Positions 24,662-34,720 of a stretch of DNA of 55,053 nucleotides are shown here, piece by piece (position 1 is the first letter of the stretch; each line of letters begins with the position of its first letter). The notes beneath the pieces are model-generated. The model searched no databases. It saw only the letters and a program-made list of their open reading frames with translations, and was not told where the DNA came from. Location: contig JAJCYO010000053.1 of the NCBI GenBank assembly GCA_029262875.1, forward strand, positions 1 to 55,053, written 5' to 3'. The position numbers and the translations under genes are program-made. This DNA comes from Flavobacteriales bacterium (lineage in GTDB: Bacteria; Bacteroidota; Bacteroidia; Flavobacteriales_E; Vicingaceae).

Positions 24662-26877
24662 TCCAATAAAGCTTTTAATCTTTTTAAAGATTCTTGATTT
24701 TTAGTTGAATAAATTGAATTTAACACCTTATCTTTTTCTTTAGAGGTTAGATGCCAACTTAAAGAAATTTCATTTTCAGAATTATTTAATTCAAAATCGA
24801 TAACATCAATTGGTTGTGAAAAGTCATTCCCTAAGTACTGTAACATTTCATCAAGGTTGTAATCTTGAATCGGAAAAAGATTTTCATATAAACTACCAAC
24901 TGGGCTAAGGAAAGTTTCGGTAATACTACTAACAGATTTATCGCTCACAGGGATGTGCTTTTGCTTATCTCTTAACGTGATGATAATTATTCCACTGGTA
25001 TTTTCATTGATCCAATTTTGAAATGTACAGATGTACTTGTAGGTAGTTAATTTTCCAAAATTATCACGCATCCCCGCATCCATAACTGTTATTTGTGGTT
25101 CTGTGGGTAATGAAACTTTAGGCATTATAATAGGAAATGTAGCACTCATTCTCAATGCACTCGTAAACTTTAGATTATTAGCATCTTGCTTTTCAAATAA
25201 TCGAGTAAACTCAAAATTTTCTATGATTGCTTGGTTATGTATTGATTTTGGCGCTGAGTTTTGAGTTAAGTAGGATATAGGTTGAGATGAAATCAACATT
25301 CTTCTGCCATCATTAATAACCGTTGGAGATAGAATCATCAATGGTATTTCTGAGTCATATTCTGGTTGAGTATAATCTTGGAGTCTCTTATTAAAAATAC
25401 CATCAGTATTTATAATTAATTGTCTTTCAAAAGCATAGCCCCTGTCTTTGGTATAAGAATATTCACCGTCTTGATAAGTTTTTGTTCTGAAGAAAAAATC
25501 ATTAGTGGCGATACTAAAGGCAATAGGATTTAATAAATCCTTAGAAACATTATTTAGGTAACGGTTAGAATATAGTGGGTAATCCAACTTGTTTTCTTGT
25601 AGTGATAGTTCTCTATAGTATGAAGCTCCTATCATTCCTCCAGACGATCCGGTAATTAAATGTGTTTGATCAAACAACTTACCATTTGTTGCACTGTCTG
25701 ATGTTTGAAGCATATAAAAAGTCCAGAGCATGGAACGAGAACCACCACCACTCGTGTTAATGAATACAATTTTTGGCTTTAACGTGGAAGTATTTTTTTT
25801 CTTCCAGTTCTCAAGAATTGAAATCGAATTTTCTTTATCATTGGCCAAATTCGAATTATTGTTTCTAAGCTCGTTTAAGTTGGTAATGGAATAGTCTGCT
25901 TTTTCGGTCGTGTAGTTTAATCCATAGGCCATGTTACTATAGCTAAACTTATTGTCTTGCGAAAGGTAATTGACGAGAAAAAATAAGCTAATAAAAATAA
26001 TTGTTGTCCAACCTTTAAGCCATGTGTAAAAGGCACTCATTAGAATAAAAACAATGGTAAAGAAGAGAATAATGCTTGCTCCAGCTGGGATTACAAATAT
26101 TGGTCTTTCACTAAAAAGTCCTAAGACAATAAGAGAAATGAAGATGATAATTTCGAAAATAGATGCATTTAAATGGTTTTGAGAAATTACAGATTTTAGC
26201 ATTTTCTTATCATAGTGAGAAATATCTCTTGCGGGTCTTACTATAAAAGGAGTGTGGAGGTATATTTCTACATGCCATTTAGTTTTACTTTTTAAGATGT
26301 CGTAGATACTTTCTTGCTTAGTAAATAAAGAGTTAATGGGTTTATCCTCATCCGAACTAGCAGAAATCCCAAACTTCTTGAAGATATTCTTATTTGTAGA
26401 TAAGAAGTAAGTCATAGATGCCATTATATTGACAGTATATCCAACCAAAATGGCCAATACGAAAACGGCTATCTCAATAGCACTTGTGTTCTCATTCTCT
26501 AAGTGATGATTAATGACTTGAAAAATATAATAAGTAACAAATATGAATGGGAGTAAAGAGTTGTTAATACAAAATTTTACAAACGGTCTTTTTAACGCAG
26601 CGATGAAAGGAAATCTTTTACTGTTGATAATATAACTACTAATGTTAAACGTCATTACGAAGCCACCAATGGCAAAGCCCATAATACAATACGACCAGAA
26701 ACTAACTGTGTTTAAGTATTCTGGAGCTAAAAAGAGGTTATGAATTCCATATTTACTGGCTATTGATTTGCTCACAAAACCGAAAAGAATAATCCATAAA
26801 AGCAATAGGAGGTGATTTCTTTTTAGATTAACTAAAAGAAGCTGCAGTGGAAAGAAAAATATTAGTTTACGAATCAT
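24655..26877 (-). CDS. patatin-like phospholipase with membrane N-terminus
   Basis: A 740-residue protein. The first ~330 residues carry several hydrophobic segments. The C-terminal part has the patatin hallmarks: the oxyanion loop TSGGGSRS, the nucleophile elbow TGSSGGMIG and the catalytic Asp in VMDAGMRDNFG. Patatins are serine lipid acyl hydrolases; here the active site would be tethered to the membrane. The 3' end overlaps the 3' end of the E1 gene on the other strand. Confidence 0.85.
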   Translation of the reverse strand: MIRKLIFFFPLQLLLVNLKRNHLLLLLWIILFGFVSKSIASKYGIHNLFLAPEYLNTVSFWSYCIMGFAIGGFVMTFNISSYIINSKRFPFIAALKRPFVKFCINNSLLPFIFVTYYIFQVINHHLENENTSAIEIAVFVLAILVGYTVNIMASMTYFLSTNKNIFKKFGISASSDEDKPINSLFTKQESIYDILKSKTKWHVEIYLHTPFIVRPARDISHYDKKMLKSVISQNHLNASIFEIIIFISLIVLGLFSERPIFVIPAGASIILFFTIVFILMSAFYTWLKGWTTIIFISLFFLVNYLSQDNKFSYSNMAYGLNYTTEKADYSITNLNELRNNNSNLANDKENSISILENWKKKNTSTLKPKIVFINTSGGGSRSMLWTFYMLQTSDSATNGKLFDQTHLITGSSGGMIGASYYRELSLQENKLDYPLYSNRYLNNVSKDLLNPIAFSIATNDFFFRTKTYQDGEYSYTKDRGYAFERQLIINTDGIFNKRLQDYTQPEYDSEIPLMILSPTVINDGRRMLISSQPISYLTQNSAPKSIHNQAIIENFEFTRLFEKQDANNLKFTSALRMSATFPIIMPKVSLPTEPQITVMDAGMRDNFGKLTTYKYICTFQNWINENTSGIIIITLRDKQKHIPVSDKSVSSITETFLSPVGSLYENLFPIQDYNLDEMLQYLGNDFSQPIDVIDFELNNSENEISLSWHLTSKEKDKVLNSIYSTKNQESLKRLKALLDQ

Positions 26878-26960
26878 TCTATAAAAATAACGTTCAAAAG
26901 GTCGTTATACCCTTATTTTACGTTAATAAATGACTTTTTGTTATGTATAAAAGGGGACAA

Positions 26961-29900
26961 TTAATATTTATTCTTTTCAAAAATTTTCCCGATACCCTCA
27001 ATACCTTTTCTAAGTAGGTCAAAGTAAAGCGAAATACCAAGAATTACACACATTAACCATATAACTGCCATGTTCACCCAAAAAGTGTCAAAATAATACC
27101 CAAATACTCTTTTTTCAGGGGCATAAAAATGAGACCTGAAACCACTTGGTTTTAAATAGATAGGATCTGCCTTCTGAATTAGGTGTCCATCTAATTCTAA
27201 TATTTTGTTAATAGAGTTTTTGTCTTTTACGTAATCAGATAAAGCGTCATTGGTATAATCGTTCTTCATCTGAATAAACTTCTCTTTGGACTCTTTGTCT
27301 TTATTTAGTTTTGCGGTTAATGCATCCTTTTCGTTATATGCTTTTTTATACTTTTTCAAGTAAAATTCATTAAGCTGAGCCAGGTAAAATTTAGTTTCGC
27401 TAAATACTTCGCTATTTATCTTATCAATGTATAAGCTTTCAACTAACTTGTATTCTACGTTAGGGTTTCTTTTTAATTCTTTAGTTATCTCATTTCTTAG
27501 AACAGTTAAATTCTCAATAATTAGCTCTTCTTTATCTTCTTTACCAAAATTGTTTTGAGCACTACTTAGCTTTGCAACGAGTTTTCCTAACCAATAGTTT
27601 TTTCTAAACTCAAACTTTTTAAACTTCTGATCTAAGTCAAAAAACTGTTCTTCAAATGCATTGTCCTTAAATTGACGAACGGCTATGGCTTCGTAAGCCC
27701 ATCTGGAAGTCATAACTTCTCCAACTACAGGTACATTTTCTTGCACTGTAACAAGTGGATTCAGTTTATCAAATTTAACCATTACACCACTCAATAATAA
27801 TTGAGGAATAACCAAGAAAGGAATTAAAATGTATATGGTTACTGCAGAATTAAAACTGGCTGAAATGTTTAAGCCTAACATATTGGCAAAACACGCAGTG
27901 GTAAACAGTACTAACCAATAGGAAAAATACATTCCTTTAATGTCTAAAATAAGATTCCCTATGACAACAAAGGTTAGCATTTGAATGGCTGAAATGATAA
28001 ACATTACGCTAATCTTAGATGCCAAGTATCCACCTTTACTTAGGTTTAGGAATTTTTCTCTTTTTCTAATTTTCTGATCTCTAAAAATTTCTTCGGCACT
28101 AACAGTAAGGCCAATAAATAGTGCCACAATTACCGACATAAACAAATAAGCAGGGAAGTTTTCGTTCTCCCTGAAAATATAGCCTAACTCATTGCTAGAG
28201 TCTGAATTGTAATAGCGAAGCAAATACGATAGTATAAAAGCTAAAAAAGGAGCTTCTAAAAAATTAATGAGTAAGTATTGCTTGTTAGTCAGCTTAGATA
28301 AAACATCTCTTGTAATGAAGACTTTAAATTGAGCCAACTTATTAGGGATGTTCGATATAATTTTAAGTGCCTCGTTGGTCTTGTTAAATTCGTTTATATC
28401 TTGAGCTACTTTTTCCTTATAAGTTCCATAAAACTCTGTAGGATCCACTTTTCTATTGTCTGTTGCATTACCATATTCATCAACAACCCTTGCTTCAATG
28501 ATGTTAAATATCTGTTCTGAATTAACGTTACCACAGGTAATACACTCACTTTCATCACTGTTAACATGGTTGACCAGCTTTTTAAAGTAGACAACTGCAT
28601 CAACAGGATTTCCATTGTATATTGGATATCCACCAGTATCTAAAATTAAGAGGTTATCAAACATTTTATAGATATCAGATGATGGCTGATGTATCACAAC
28701 AAATATCAGTTTACCTTTAAGCGCTAATTCTTTAAGTAAATCCATTATGTTCTCAGAATCTCTCGAAGAAAGACCTGATGTTGGTTCATCTACAAAAAGA
28801 ACTGCTGGTTCACGAATTAATTCTAAAGCAATATTCAATCGCTTTCTTTGACCACCACTAATGGTTTTCTCCATCGGGCTACCAACTTTTAGATCTTTCG
28901 CTTCAGATAACCCAATACTATTCAGAACATCGATAACACGTTTGGTGATTTGTTTTTCATTCAAATCAGCAAAACAAAGTTTTGCATTGTAAAACAAATT
29001 TTGAAATACAGTAAGTTCTTCAATTAGCAAATCATCTTGAGAAACATAACCAATAACACCTTCAATCTTATCAGGTTCATGATGGATGTCAACACCATTG
29101 ATGGTAATTTGACCGGTAGTTGGAAGGTAAGAACCATTTAAAAGGTTCAGCAAAGTCGATTTTCCAGCACCACTAGCTCCCATAATTCCAACCATTCTTC
29201 CAGATTCTTCTGAAAAACTGAAAGGGTGCATTCCGTGGTTTCCTCCCTTAAATTTATAAGTGAGGTTTTCTACATTAAAAACTATTTTCTCCGCATTTTC
29301 ATCTGCAAAATAAGAGCTTACAATATCACTGTAATAAATAGGTTGCACTCTAGAACTTCGAATAGAAGATCCTTGATTCAATATGCTTGAACGATTTTTA
29401 CTAATTAAAATTCCGTTTAAGTATAGTTCAGAATCACCAAAATACCGAACAAAGAACATGTTTACTGTTTCCAGCTTAATGATTCTTAATGTTCCTTTTA
29501 AGCCTTCAGAATAGATATGATGAGCCGCCTGGAAAGTTTTTTCTTTTTTGTTATCAATGATAAGCGCATTATCAATGTCAAAACTCTGTTCTTCTGTATT
29601 TTTTATGAAATCATGACACAAGTTGAACTCATTTTCAGGGATGTTAAAAGTCTCCGATACCGTAGTAACAAATTCCATTTCTTGTTCAGAAATGGTGTTG
29701 TCGGCATAAATAAATTCTAATAAACGAACTAATACAATTATTTTTTGCTTCTGGGCTAATTCTTCGTTTATCTGAGTACAGATTAAAAGAACTTTCACAG
29801 AGTTTACGGATGTTCTTTTTTTCTTTTTACCGTCTTTAGATTTTCTTGTCTTTGCTTCAATAAACTCATCATAGAGTTTAAGATACTCATCAACTAATTG

Positions 29901-30020
29901 TTGATTTAGTTGTTGTTTAAGGAAAGAGGCAACAATTTTTCTACTATTGTCAGAAATATCTTCCGCTTCAGATACAATAGAAAACAATTGCATTAAGGCT
30001 TTTAATATTCTTTCACTCAT
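26961..30020 (-). CDS. ABCG-type transporter with TerB-like N-terminal domain
   Basis: A 1019-residue half-transporter in one chain. Residues ~75-150 look like a TerB helical domain (LVRLLEFIYADNTISEQEMEF). A beta-rich segment around 165-245 could be FHA-like. Then the ATPase: Walker A GASGAGKST (~281), signature ISGGQRKRLNIALEL, Walker B VLFVDEPTSGLSS. A 7-helix ABC-2 region follows, split by a charged coiled-coil insertion of about 180 residues before the last helix. ABCG/White-type proteins export or flip lipids and small compounds. The TerB-like part suggests regulation by a stress or metal signal; that is inference. Confidence 0.88.
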   Translation of the reverse strand: MSERILKALMQLFSIVSEAEDISDNSRKIVASFLKQQLNQQLVDEYLKLYDEFIEAKTRKSKDGKKKKRTSVNSVKVLLICTQINEELAQKQKIIVLVRLLEFIYADNTISEQEMEFVTTVSETFNIPENEFNLCHDFIKNTEEQSFDIDNALIIDNKKEKTFQAAHHIYSEGLKGTLRIIKLETVNMFFVRYFGDSELYLNGILISKNRSSILNQGSSIRSSRVQPIYYSDIVSSYFADENAEKIVFNVENLTYKFKGGNHGMHPFSFSEESGRMVGIMGASGAGKSTLLNLLNGSYLPTTGQITINGVDIHHEPDKIEGVIGYVSQDDLLIEELTVFQNLFYNAKLCFADLNEKQITKRVIDVLNSIGLSEAKDLKVGSPMEKTISGGQRKRLNIALELIREPAVLFVDEPTSGLSSRDSENIMDLLKELALKGKLIFVVIHQPSSDIYKMFDNLLILDTGGYPIYNGNPVDAVVYFKKLVNHVNSDESECITCGNVNSEQIFNIIEARVVDEYGNATDNRKVDPTEFYGTYKEKVAQDINEFNKTNEALKIISNIPNKLAQFKVFITRDVLSKLTNKQYLLINFLEAPFLAFILSYLLRYYNSDSSNELGYIFRENENFPAYLFMSVIVALFIGLTVSAEEIFRDQKIRKREKFLNLSKGGYLASKISVMFIISAIQMLTFVVIGNLILDIKGMYFSYWLVLFTTACFANMLGLNISASFNSAVTIYILIPFLVIPQLLLSGVMVKFDKLNPLVTVQENVPVVGEVMTSRWAYEAIAVRQFKDNAFEEQFFDLDQKFKKFEFRKNYWLGKLVAKLSSAQNNFGKEDKEELIIENLTVLRNEITKELKRNPNVEYKLVESLYIDKINSEVFSETKFYLAQLNEFYLKKYKKAYNEKDALTAKLNKDKESKEKFIQMKNDYTNDALSDYVKDKNSINKILELDGHLIQKADPIYLKPSGFRSHFYAPEKRVFGYYFDTFWVNMAVIWLMCVILGISLYFDLLRKGIEGIGKIFEKNKY

Positions 30021-30058
30021 AGTATGTTGTTAGTCTGATTTCGTGTCAAGATACAAAA

Positions 30059-30095
30059 AAAGGCATTATCAATTTTAATAATGCCTTTAAATAAT
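30059..30095 (-). terminator. intrinsic terminator of gene 30106-30522
   Basis: AAAGGCATTAT (30059-30069) pairs with ATAATGCCTTT (30078-30088). On the minus strand the stem runs into a seven-base T tract, 18 bases past the stop codon of the upstream gene. Confidence 0.8.
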
Positions 30096-30105
30096 TTCGA
30101 TTTAT

Positions 30106-30522
30106 TTACTGCTTAAAACCAACCAGTAAAACAGCACATCCAGATGCTAAATTATTAGGGTCTAATTGAGCTTCAATAATGCAATCTAATGTATTAGTAA
30201 TTTTGAAATCCCAATAAGCAGAATTAGCATAATCTTTATTTGTAAACAGCAAGTTTCTTTCTTTATCATAAACAGAAAAAAGTAAGTTTCCATCAGCTAA
30301 ACCACTACAAGCAGCAAATCTGTATGTACTTCCTCCATAGAGCGTCATGTTAAATTCAGCGATCTCATCATCTAATAATAAAGACCTATAATCTTGTCCA
30401 TCAGAAATGAATGAAGAAGTAATGTGCTTGTCACATAATGATGCGATAGTATCACATTGCGCAAATGACGCAGTGCTAATAATTAATCCTATTGCTAACG
30501 CTAATGTTTTTAATGTTTTCAT
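30106..30522 (-). CDS. small secreted protein, unknown
   Basis: A 138-residue protein with a signal peptide (cut after STASFAQ) and four or five cysteines in the mature part (CDTIASLCDK, FAACSGLADG, TLDCIIEAQ, SGCAVLLVG) that could form disulphides. The mature part looks like a single beta-sandwich of the pre-peptidase C-terminal type (TLYGGSTYRFAAC, LFSVYDKERNLLF), but this is a resemblance only. It lies 20 bases upstream of the lipoprotein gene in the same direction but has its own terminator. Confidence 0.6.
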   Translation of the reverse strand: MKTLKTLALAIGLIISTASFAQCDTIASLCDKHITSSFISDGQDYRSLLLDDEIAEFNMTLYGGSTYRFAACSGLADGNLLFSVYDKERNLLFTNKDYANSAYWDFKITNTLDCIIEAQLDPNNLASGCAVLLVGFKQ

Positions 30523-30542
30523 AATTTCTCTTTAAATATCTA

Positions 30543-31448
30543 TTAACTAATAATCTCAATTCTCATTTTCATTACTTTTTCAGTAATTGCTTTCAATTGA
30601 TCGTCAGTAATGTTTACAACAGTTGTACTGTTAATGGTAGTTGTTTTATTTTCAACATCTACAGTAGGCTTAACATAAGTGTAAGTAGATTCTACTTGCT
30701 CATAAATTTCATTTAACTCCATTAAATCATCTACCAATGTTGTAAACTCTGGCTTGCTGTAAAATGGTGTTAATAATTTAATAAGGTTGTAAACTGTTGT
30801 TTTTTGCTCACCAATTCTTTTAATGATGTCTTTGTTTCCAGTCATTTCTGCTGCATTAGTAGCAAAGTATAAACTTTCTATCCAACCTCCAGCTAAGATT
30901 AAACCACCTATATCATTTTGTTGATTTCCTTTTAAATATCGATCACTTGATTTATAAGCATCAGAAACTAAAACCAATAATGAATCTTGATTACCAATAT
31001 TTTTTTCAAATCGTTCAACCAATTCTAAATCAAAAGCGCTACTTACTCCTAAATCATCACCGATTGATTTGACGGCAGTTAAGAAAGAAATGGCATCTTG
31101 AGTTTGATCGTACATCGTAACATAACCTAAGTCAGCACCATAAACACCAAGGTTTATTGCTTTCTTAAAGTTCGTAGAATAGTTGGTAACTTTAGAAGGT
31201 TCGTTTAAGATATCCTTGTTATAGTTAGCTCCAGAACTCTTAATTAACATTGCTGTTTGAATAGGAGAAGGAATGCTAAATACTTTTCCGTCAATTTCCA
31301 TTAATTGGCCATCGTTTGGATCAGTATCTTCTATAGGGTCTTCAATCTGACCATCTGTAGGTTCATCACCACCACAACTAACTGCAAAAACAGTTAAAAC
31401 TGCTAAAGTGAAAACTTGATTTCTTAGGTTAAAATATTTCTTTATCAT
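30543..31448 (-). CDS. lipoprotein of unknown function
   Basis: From the ATG at 31448 the product (MIKKYFNLRNQVFTL...) has a type II signal peptide with FAVSCGGDE, followed by an acidic linker (EDPIEDTDPNDGQ). The rest is mostly helical with no recognised domain. It mentions no catalytic motif. A longer frame to 31514 has a hydrophobic but poorly ordered N-terminus, so the shorter start is preferred. The next gene upstream on the same strand begins at 33350. Confidence 0.65.
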   Translation of the reverse strand: MIKKYFNLRNQVFTLAVLTVFAVSCGGDEPTDGQIEDPIEDTDPNDGQLMEIDGKVFSIPSPIQTAMLIKSSGANYNKDILNEPSKVTNYSTNFKKAINLGVYGADLGYVTMYDQTQDAISFLTAVKSIGDDLGVSSAFDLELVERFEKNIGNQDSLLVLVSDAYKSSDRYLKGNQQNDIGGLILAGGWIESLYFATNAAEMTGNKDIIKRIGEQKTTVYNLIKLLTPFYSKPEFTTLVDDLMELNEIYEQVESTYTYVKPTVDVENKTTTINSTTVVNITDDQLKAITEKVMKMRIEIIS

Positions 31449-31544
31449 TGATTCTGTTTTAGAAAATTTTCTATGCATGCAAATAAACAAAAAAATCTTC
31501 AATAGTAAAAACAAATTCTATCGATTAATTAACAGTTTTTACGG

Positions 31545-33350
31545 TTAATCGCTAAATATTTTTGTATGAAACATAAAATACCTCAAAATTAGAAATGAGA
31601 TAATGGCTATTATCAGATTTATAAGCGCATGATAATAATCTTGAAAAATTAACTTTCCAATTAAGAAAAGTGTGGAATAGGTCAGTGCTGTTGCACTTAT
31701 CCAACATAAAATTAAAACAGGTATTTGAGATTTTGTTTTAGGAATATTGAGCTTTTCTCTAATGCTATTCCAAGCTCCTTCAGGTTCAACTCGTTGATAG
31801 AATTTTTTTAATGTTTCATCACTTTCAGCTTTTGTTAAAAATGTCACCAATAACCATACTAATGTTGTAAATAAAGTGGTAGATAAAAGTATTCCTTCAT
31901 TGGCAATAAAATTATTCTGAATTTCATCTGGACCTATCTCTATATCGAACATTGGAGCGAGCACAAATTTACTCAAGCTATAGCCAATAATTGGAGCAAG
32001 TGTAGCCGAAATTTCACTCCATATATTAATTCTACTCCAATACCATCGGAGTATTAAAACAGCTCCTAAACCAGCAGAAGAGGCAATTAAAAAACGGGCA
32101 GCACCATCAATGGTATCAATAAATGAAGTAATAATTAAAGCAATTGCCATAATGACAACCGTAAATACTCTACCCACTTTTACCAATTGTTTTTGGTCTG
32201 TCGTTTTACCATTTTCTTCAACCTGTCGTTTATATAAATCGTTCGTTAAATAACTCGCTCCCCAGTTTAATTGAGTAGAAATGGTACTCATATAAGCACC
32301 TAAAAAAGCGGTAAATAAGAGTCCTCTTAATCCCCTTGGCATAAAATCCCTCATGGCCATAACAAAACCATTTCCAGCTTCATCCATGGCTAAGTTGGGA
32401 TAGACGACTAAAGCACACAATCCAACAATAATCCATGGCCACGGTCGTAAAGCGTAATGTGCAATTTGGAAAAATAAGGTAGCAAATACCGAATGCTTTT
32501 CATTTTTAGTACTCATCATTCGTTGGGAAATGTATCCACCACCACCAGGTTCATTTCCCGGATACCAACTTGCCCACCATTGAACTGCAATAAAAGAAAA
32601 GAAAGCCCCAATGGTTAATCCGAATGTGCCAATGGCGCTTCCAGTGCTATTTATGTTTGGGAAAAAATCAAAACGCCATTCAGGTAACTTTTCTTTTAAC
32701 CCAGCAACACCACCAACTTGCTCTGAGTTGAGCATAATAACGGCTAAAATAATACAGCCTGCCATGGCCAAAATAAATTGAACTGCGTCTGTAATGGCTA
32801 CTCCTAACAATCCAGAAAGTGAAGCATATATAGCAATTAATACCATAAGAACACTTATGTATATGAAAGCAGTTTGATAATCAATGTCTAAGAAAATGAT
32901 TAGAATTTTTATCATGGCGGCATTTACCCATCCAATAATAATGGTGTTGAAAAAGATTCCTAAATAAACTGATTTAAATTTTCTAAACAGTTTTGCAGCT
33001 TTACCGGAATAACGTAATTCTAAAAATTCCAATTCAGTCAATACATTTGCTTTTCGCCACATTTTAGCAAAAAAGAAGGTGGTCAACATCCCTCCAATGA
33101 GCATATTCCACCACAACCAGTTACCAGAAATACCATTCTTTTTAATGACTTCGGCCACCCATAAAGGAGTATCTGCAGCAAATGTGGTAGCTACCATAGA
33201 AATTCCGGCAATGTACCATGGCAAATTTCTACCCGCTAAAAAAAAGTCGGTTAACGAACCGCTTGCTTTATTTTTAAACTTTAATCCGATAAATAAGGTA
33301 ATGCCTAAAAAGACAGCAACAATTATCCAATCAATTAATTCTAACACCAT
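31545..33350 (-). CDS. sodium:solute symporter family protein
   Basis: A 601-residue membrane protein with 13 or more helices and the SSS signature (FFLAGRNLPWYIAGISMVAT near the N-terminus; LLFTAFLGAYMSTISTQLNWG containing the Na2-site serine/threonine pair). It moves a solute with Na+ across the inner membrane; in this family the substrate (sugar, carboxylate, amino acid or nucleoside) cannot be read from sequence alone. Transcribed divergently from the DUF58 gene. Confidence 0.9.
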   Translation of the reverse strand: MVLELIDWIIVAVFLGITLFIGLKFKNKASGSLTDFFLAGRNLPWYIAGISMVATTFAADTPLWVAEVIKKNGISGNWLWWNMLIGGMLTTFFFAKMWRKANVLTELEFLELRYSGKAAKLFRKFKSVYLGIFFNTIIIGWVNAAMIKILIIFLDIDYQTAFIYISVLMVLIAIYASLSGLLGVAITDAVQFILAMAGCIILAVIMLNSEQVGGVAGLKEKLPEWRFDFFPNINSTGSAIGTFGLTIGAFFSFIAVQWWASWYPGNEPGGGGYISQRMMSTKNEKHSVFATLFFQIAHYALRPWPWIIVGLCALVVYPNLAMDEAGNGFVMAMRDFMPRGLRGLLFTAFLGAYMSTISTQLNWGASYLTNDLYKRQVEENGKTTDQKQLVKVGRVFTVVIMAIALIITSFIDTIDGAARFLIASSAGLGAVLILRWYWSRINIWSEISATLAPIIGYSLSKFVLAPMFDIEIGPDEIQNNFIANEGILLSTTLFTTLVWLLVTFLTKAESDETLKKFYQRVEPEGAWNSIREKLNIPKTKSQIPVLILCWISATALTYSTLFLIGKLIFQDYYHALINLIIAIISFLILRYFMFHTKIFSD

Positions 33351-33426
33351 AATAAAATATTATGGACGAAAAATAATAAAGTTTGACCGTTCAATATTAA
33401 AAACCGAATTTCGTTATTAACAATTG

Positions 33427-34356
33427 ATGAGTCATAATATAGACATACAACAAATTCAGCGATATTCTAAATTAGAATTAATTGCCAAGCAAGTAGTAGA
33501 GGGATTTATTACTGGGTTGCATAGAAGCCCGTTTCATGGGTTTTCGGTTGAATTTGCTGAACACCGAATGTACAATACGGGAGAATCTACGAGACACGTT
33601 GATTGGAAATTGTATGGTAGAACGGAGAAGCTATTCATAAAACGATACGAAGAAGAAACAAATTTGAGGTGTCATTTAATCATCGATGGTTCTTCATCTA
33701 TGTATTTTCCTGAGGTGGATTATAATGATAGTAGTGTATTTAATAAGATGAAGTTCTCTGTTTATGCTTCTGCTGCCATTATGCACTTATTAAAAAAGCA
33801 GCGAGATGCAGTTGGCTTGAGTGTTTTTTCAGATCAATTGGATGTTCATACTCCGGATAAATCCAGTATGGTACATCATAAACGATTGATACACGAATTG
33901 GAGAGTCTTATAAATGAACCGAAAATCAATACGAAAACTTCGGCCATTAAAGCATTGCATACTATTGCAGAAAGCGTGCACAAACGCTCTTTAATCATTT
34001 TGTTTAGTGATATGATGGAGACTGTTGCCCAGCAAAATGAATTATTTGAAGCGCTACAACATTTAAAATACAACAAGCATGAAGTCATTTTATTTCATAC
34101 AGTAGATAAGGAAAAGGAATTGGATTTTAATTTTGAAAACAGGCCTTATCAATTTATTGATTTAGAAACTGGAGAAGAAGTGAAAGTTCATCCTAATGAT
34201 GTAAGAGAAAAATACATTGAAGAGACCATAAAACGAACCGAAAAATTAAAATTACGTTGTTTACAATATGGAATTGATTTTGTTGAAACCGACATCAATA
34301 AAGGCTTTCACGGATTGTTACAAACCTATCTTTTAAAAAGAACGAAAATGATGTAA
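33427..34356 (+). CDS. DUF58 domain protein
   Basis: A 309-residue protein with the DUF58 core GESTRHVDWKLYGRTEKLFIKRYEEE and a von Willebrand A-like half starting LIIDGSSSMYF. DUF58 proteins usually work beside a MoxR AAA+ ATPase and VWA proteins, in metal insertion or envelope maturation; no moxR is in the window, so the rest of the operon may lie elsewhere. The start is the ATG at 33427; a TTG directly before it is also in frame. Confidence 0.88.
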   Translation: MSHNIDIQQIQRYSKLELIAKQVVEGFITGLHRSPFHGFSVEFAEHRMYNTGESTRHVDWKLYGRTEKLFIKRYEEETNLRCHLIIDGSSSMYFPEVDYNDSSVFNKMKFSVYASAAIMHLLKKQRDAVGLSVFSDQLDVHTPDKSSMVHHKRLIHELESLINEPKINTKTSAIKALHTIAESVHKRSLIILFSDMMETVAQQNELFEALQHLKYNKHEVILFHTVDKEKELDFNFENRPYQFIDLETGEEVKVHPNDVREKYIEETIKRTEKLKLRCLQYGIDFVETDINKGFHGLLQTYLLKRTKMM

Positions 34357-34430
34357 GTTTTAGCAATTTGGCTGTAAAAACAGGCGGTAGAAACAAATTG
34401 CAAAAAACAAATAAAATTTTTTGCATTTCT

Positions 34431-34461
34431 TTTGTACAACTAAAACAAACATCTATATTTG
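34431..34461 (+). promoter_or_regulatory. Bacteroidota sigma-A promoter for leader and tRNA-Asp
   Basis: TTTG at 34431-34434, a 19-base spacer, then TATATTTG at 34454-34461: an exact match to the TTTG/TAnnTTTG consensus of Bacteroidota. Transcription would start near 34467, about 130 bases before the tRNA. Confidence 0.8.
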
Positions 34462-34464
34462 CAG

Positions 34465-34598
34465 CCCTCTTAACAGGGAAATAATCAAACGAGATTATTT
34501 TAGATTGAAATAATTAACAAAGATAAAACCATTCAACGTGAAGTTGAATGTAAAAAACCTAAAATTCATTCACTGAATGAATTTTTTAACGGTTTTTT
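34465..34598 (+). ncRNA. structured leader RNA upstream of tRNA-Asp
   Basis: Four hairpins in a row can be seen between the promoter and the tRNA: CCCT 34465-34468 with AGGG 34475-34478; AAATAATC 34479-34486 with GATTATTT 34493-34500; CATTCAAC 34530-34537 with GTTGAATG 34543-34550; AAAATTCATTCA 34561-34572 with TGAATGAATTTT 34574-34585. The last one is nested in an outer stem, AAAAAACC 34552-34559 with GGTTTTTT 34591-34598, ending exactly at the first base of the tRNA. It could be a processed leader, an attenuator or a stand-alone small RNA. Confidence 0.45.
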
Positions 34599-34672
34599 GG
34601 TCTGGTAGTTCAGTTGGTTAGAATACCTGCCTGTCACGCAGGGGGTCGCGGGTTCGAGTCCCGTCCAGACCG
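34599..34672 (+). tRNA. tRNA-Asp (GTC)
   Basis: A 74-base cloverleaf: acceptor stem GGTCTGG pairing with CCAGACC, discriminator G, anticodon GTC inside CTGTCAC, and a T-loop GGTTCGAGTCC. CCA is not encoded. It has its own promoter and terminator and lies at the border of the defence island; tRNA 3' ends are common integration sites. Confidence 0.96.
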
Positions 34673-34686
34673 CTAGTAATAGCGAA

Positions 34687-34719
34687 GGCTTCAAGAGTTT
34701 TACTCTTGGAGCCTTTTTT
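34687..34719 (+). terminator. intrinsic terminator after tRNA-Asp
   Basis: GGCTTCAAGAGT pairs with ACTCTTGGAGCC (one T:G wobble) around TTT, followed by TTTTTT at 34714-34719. Confidence 0.85.
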
Positions 34720-34720
34720 C

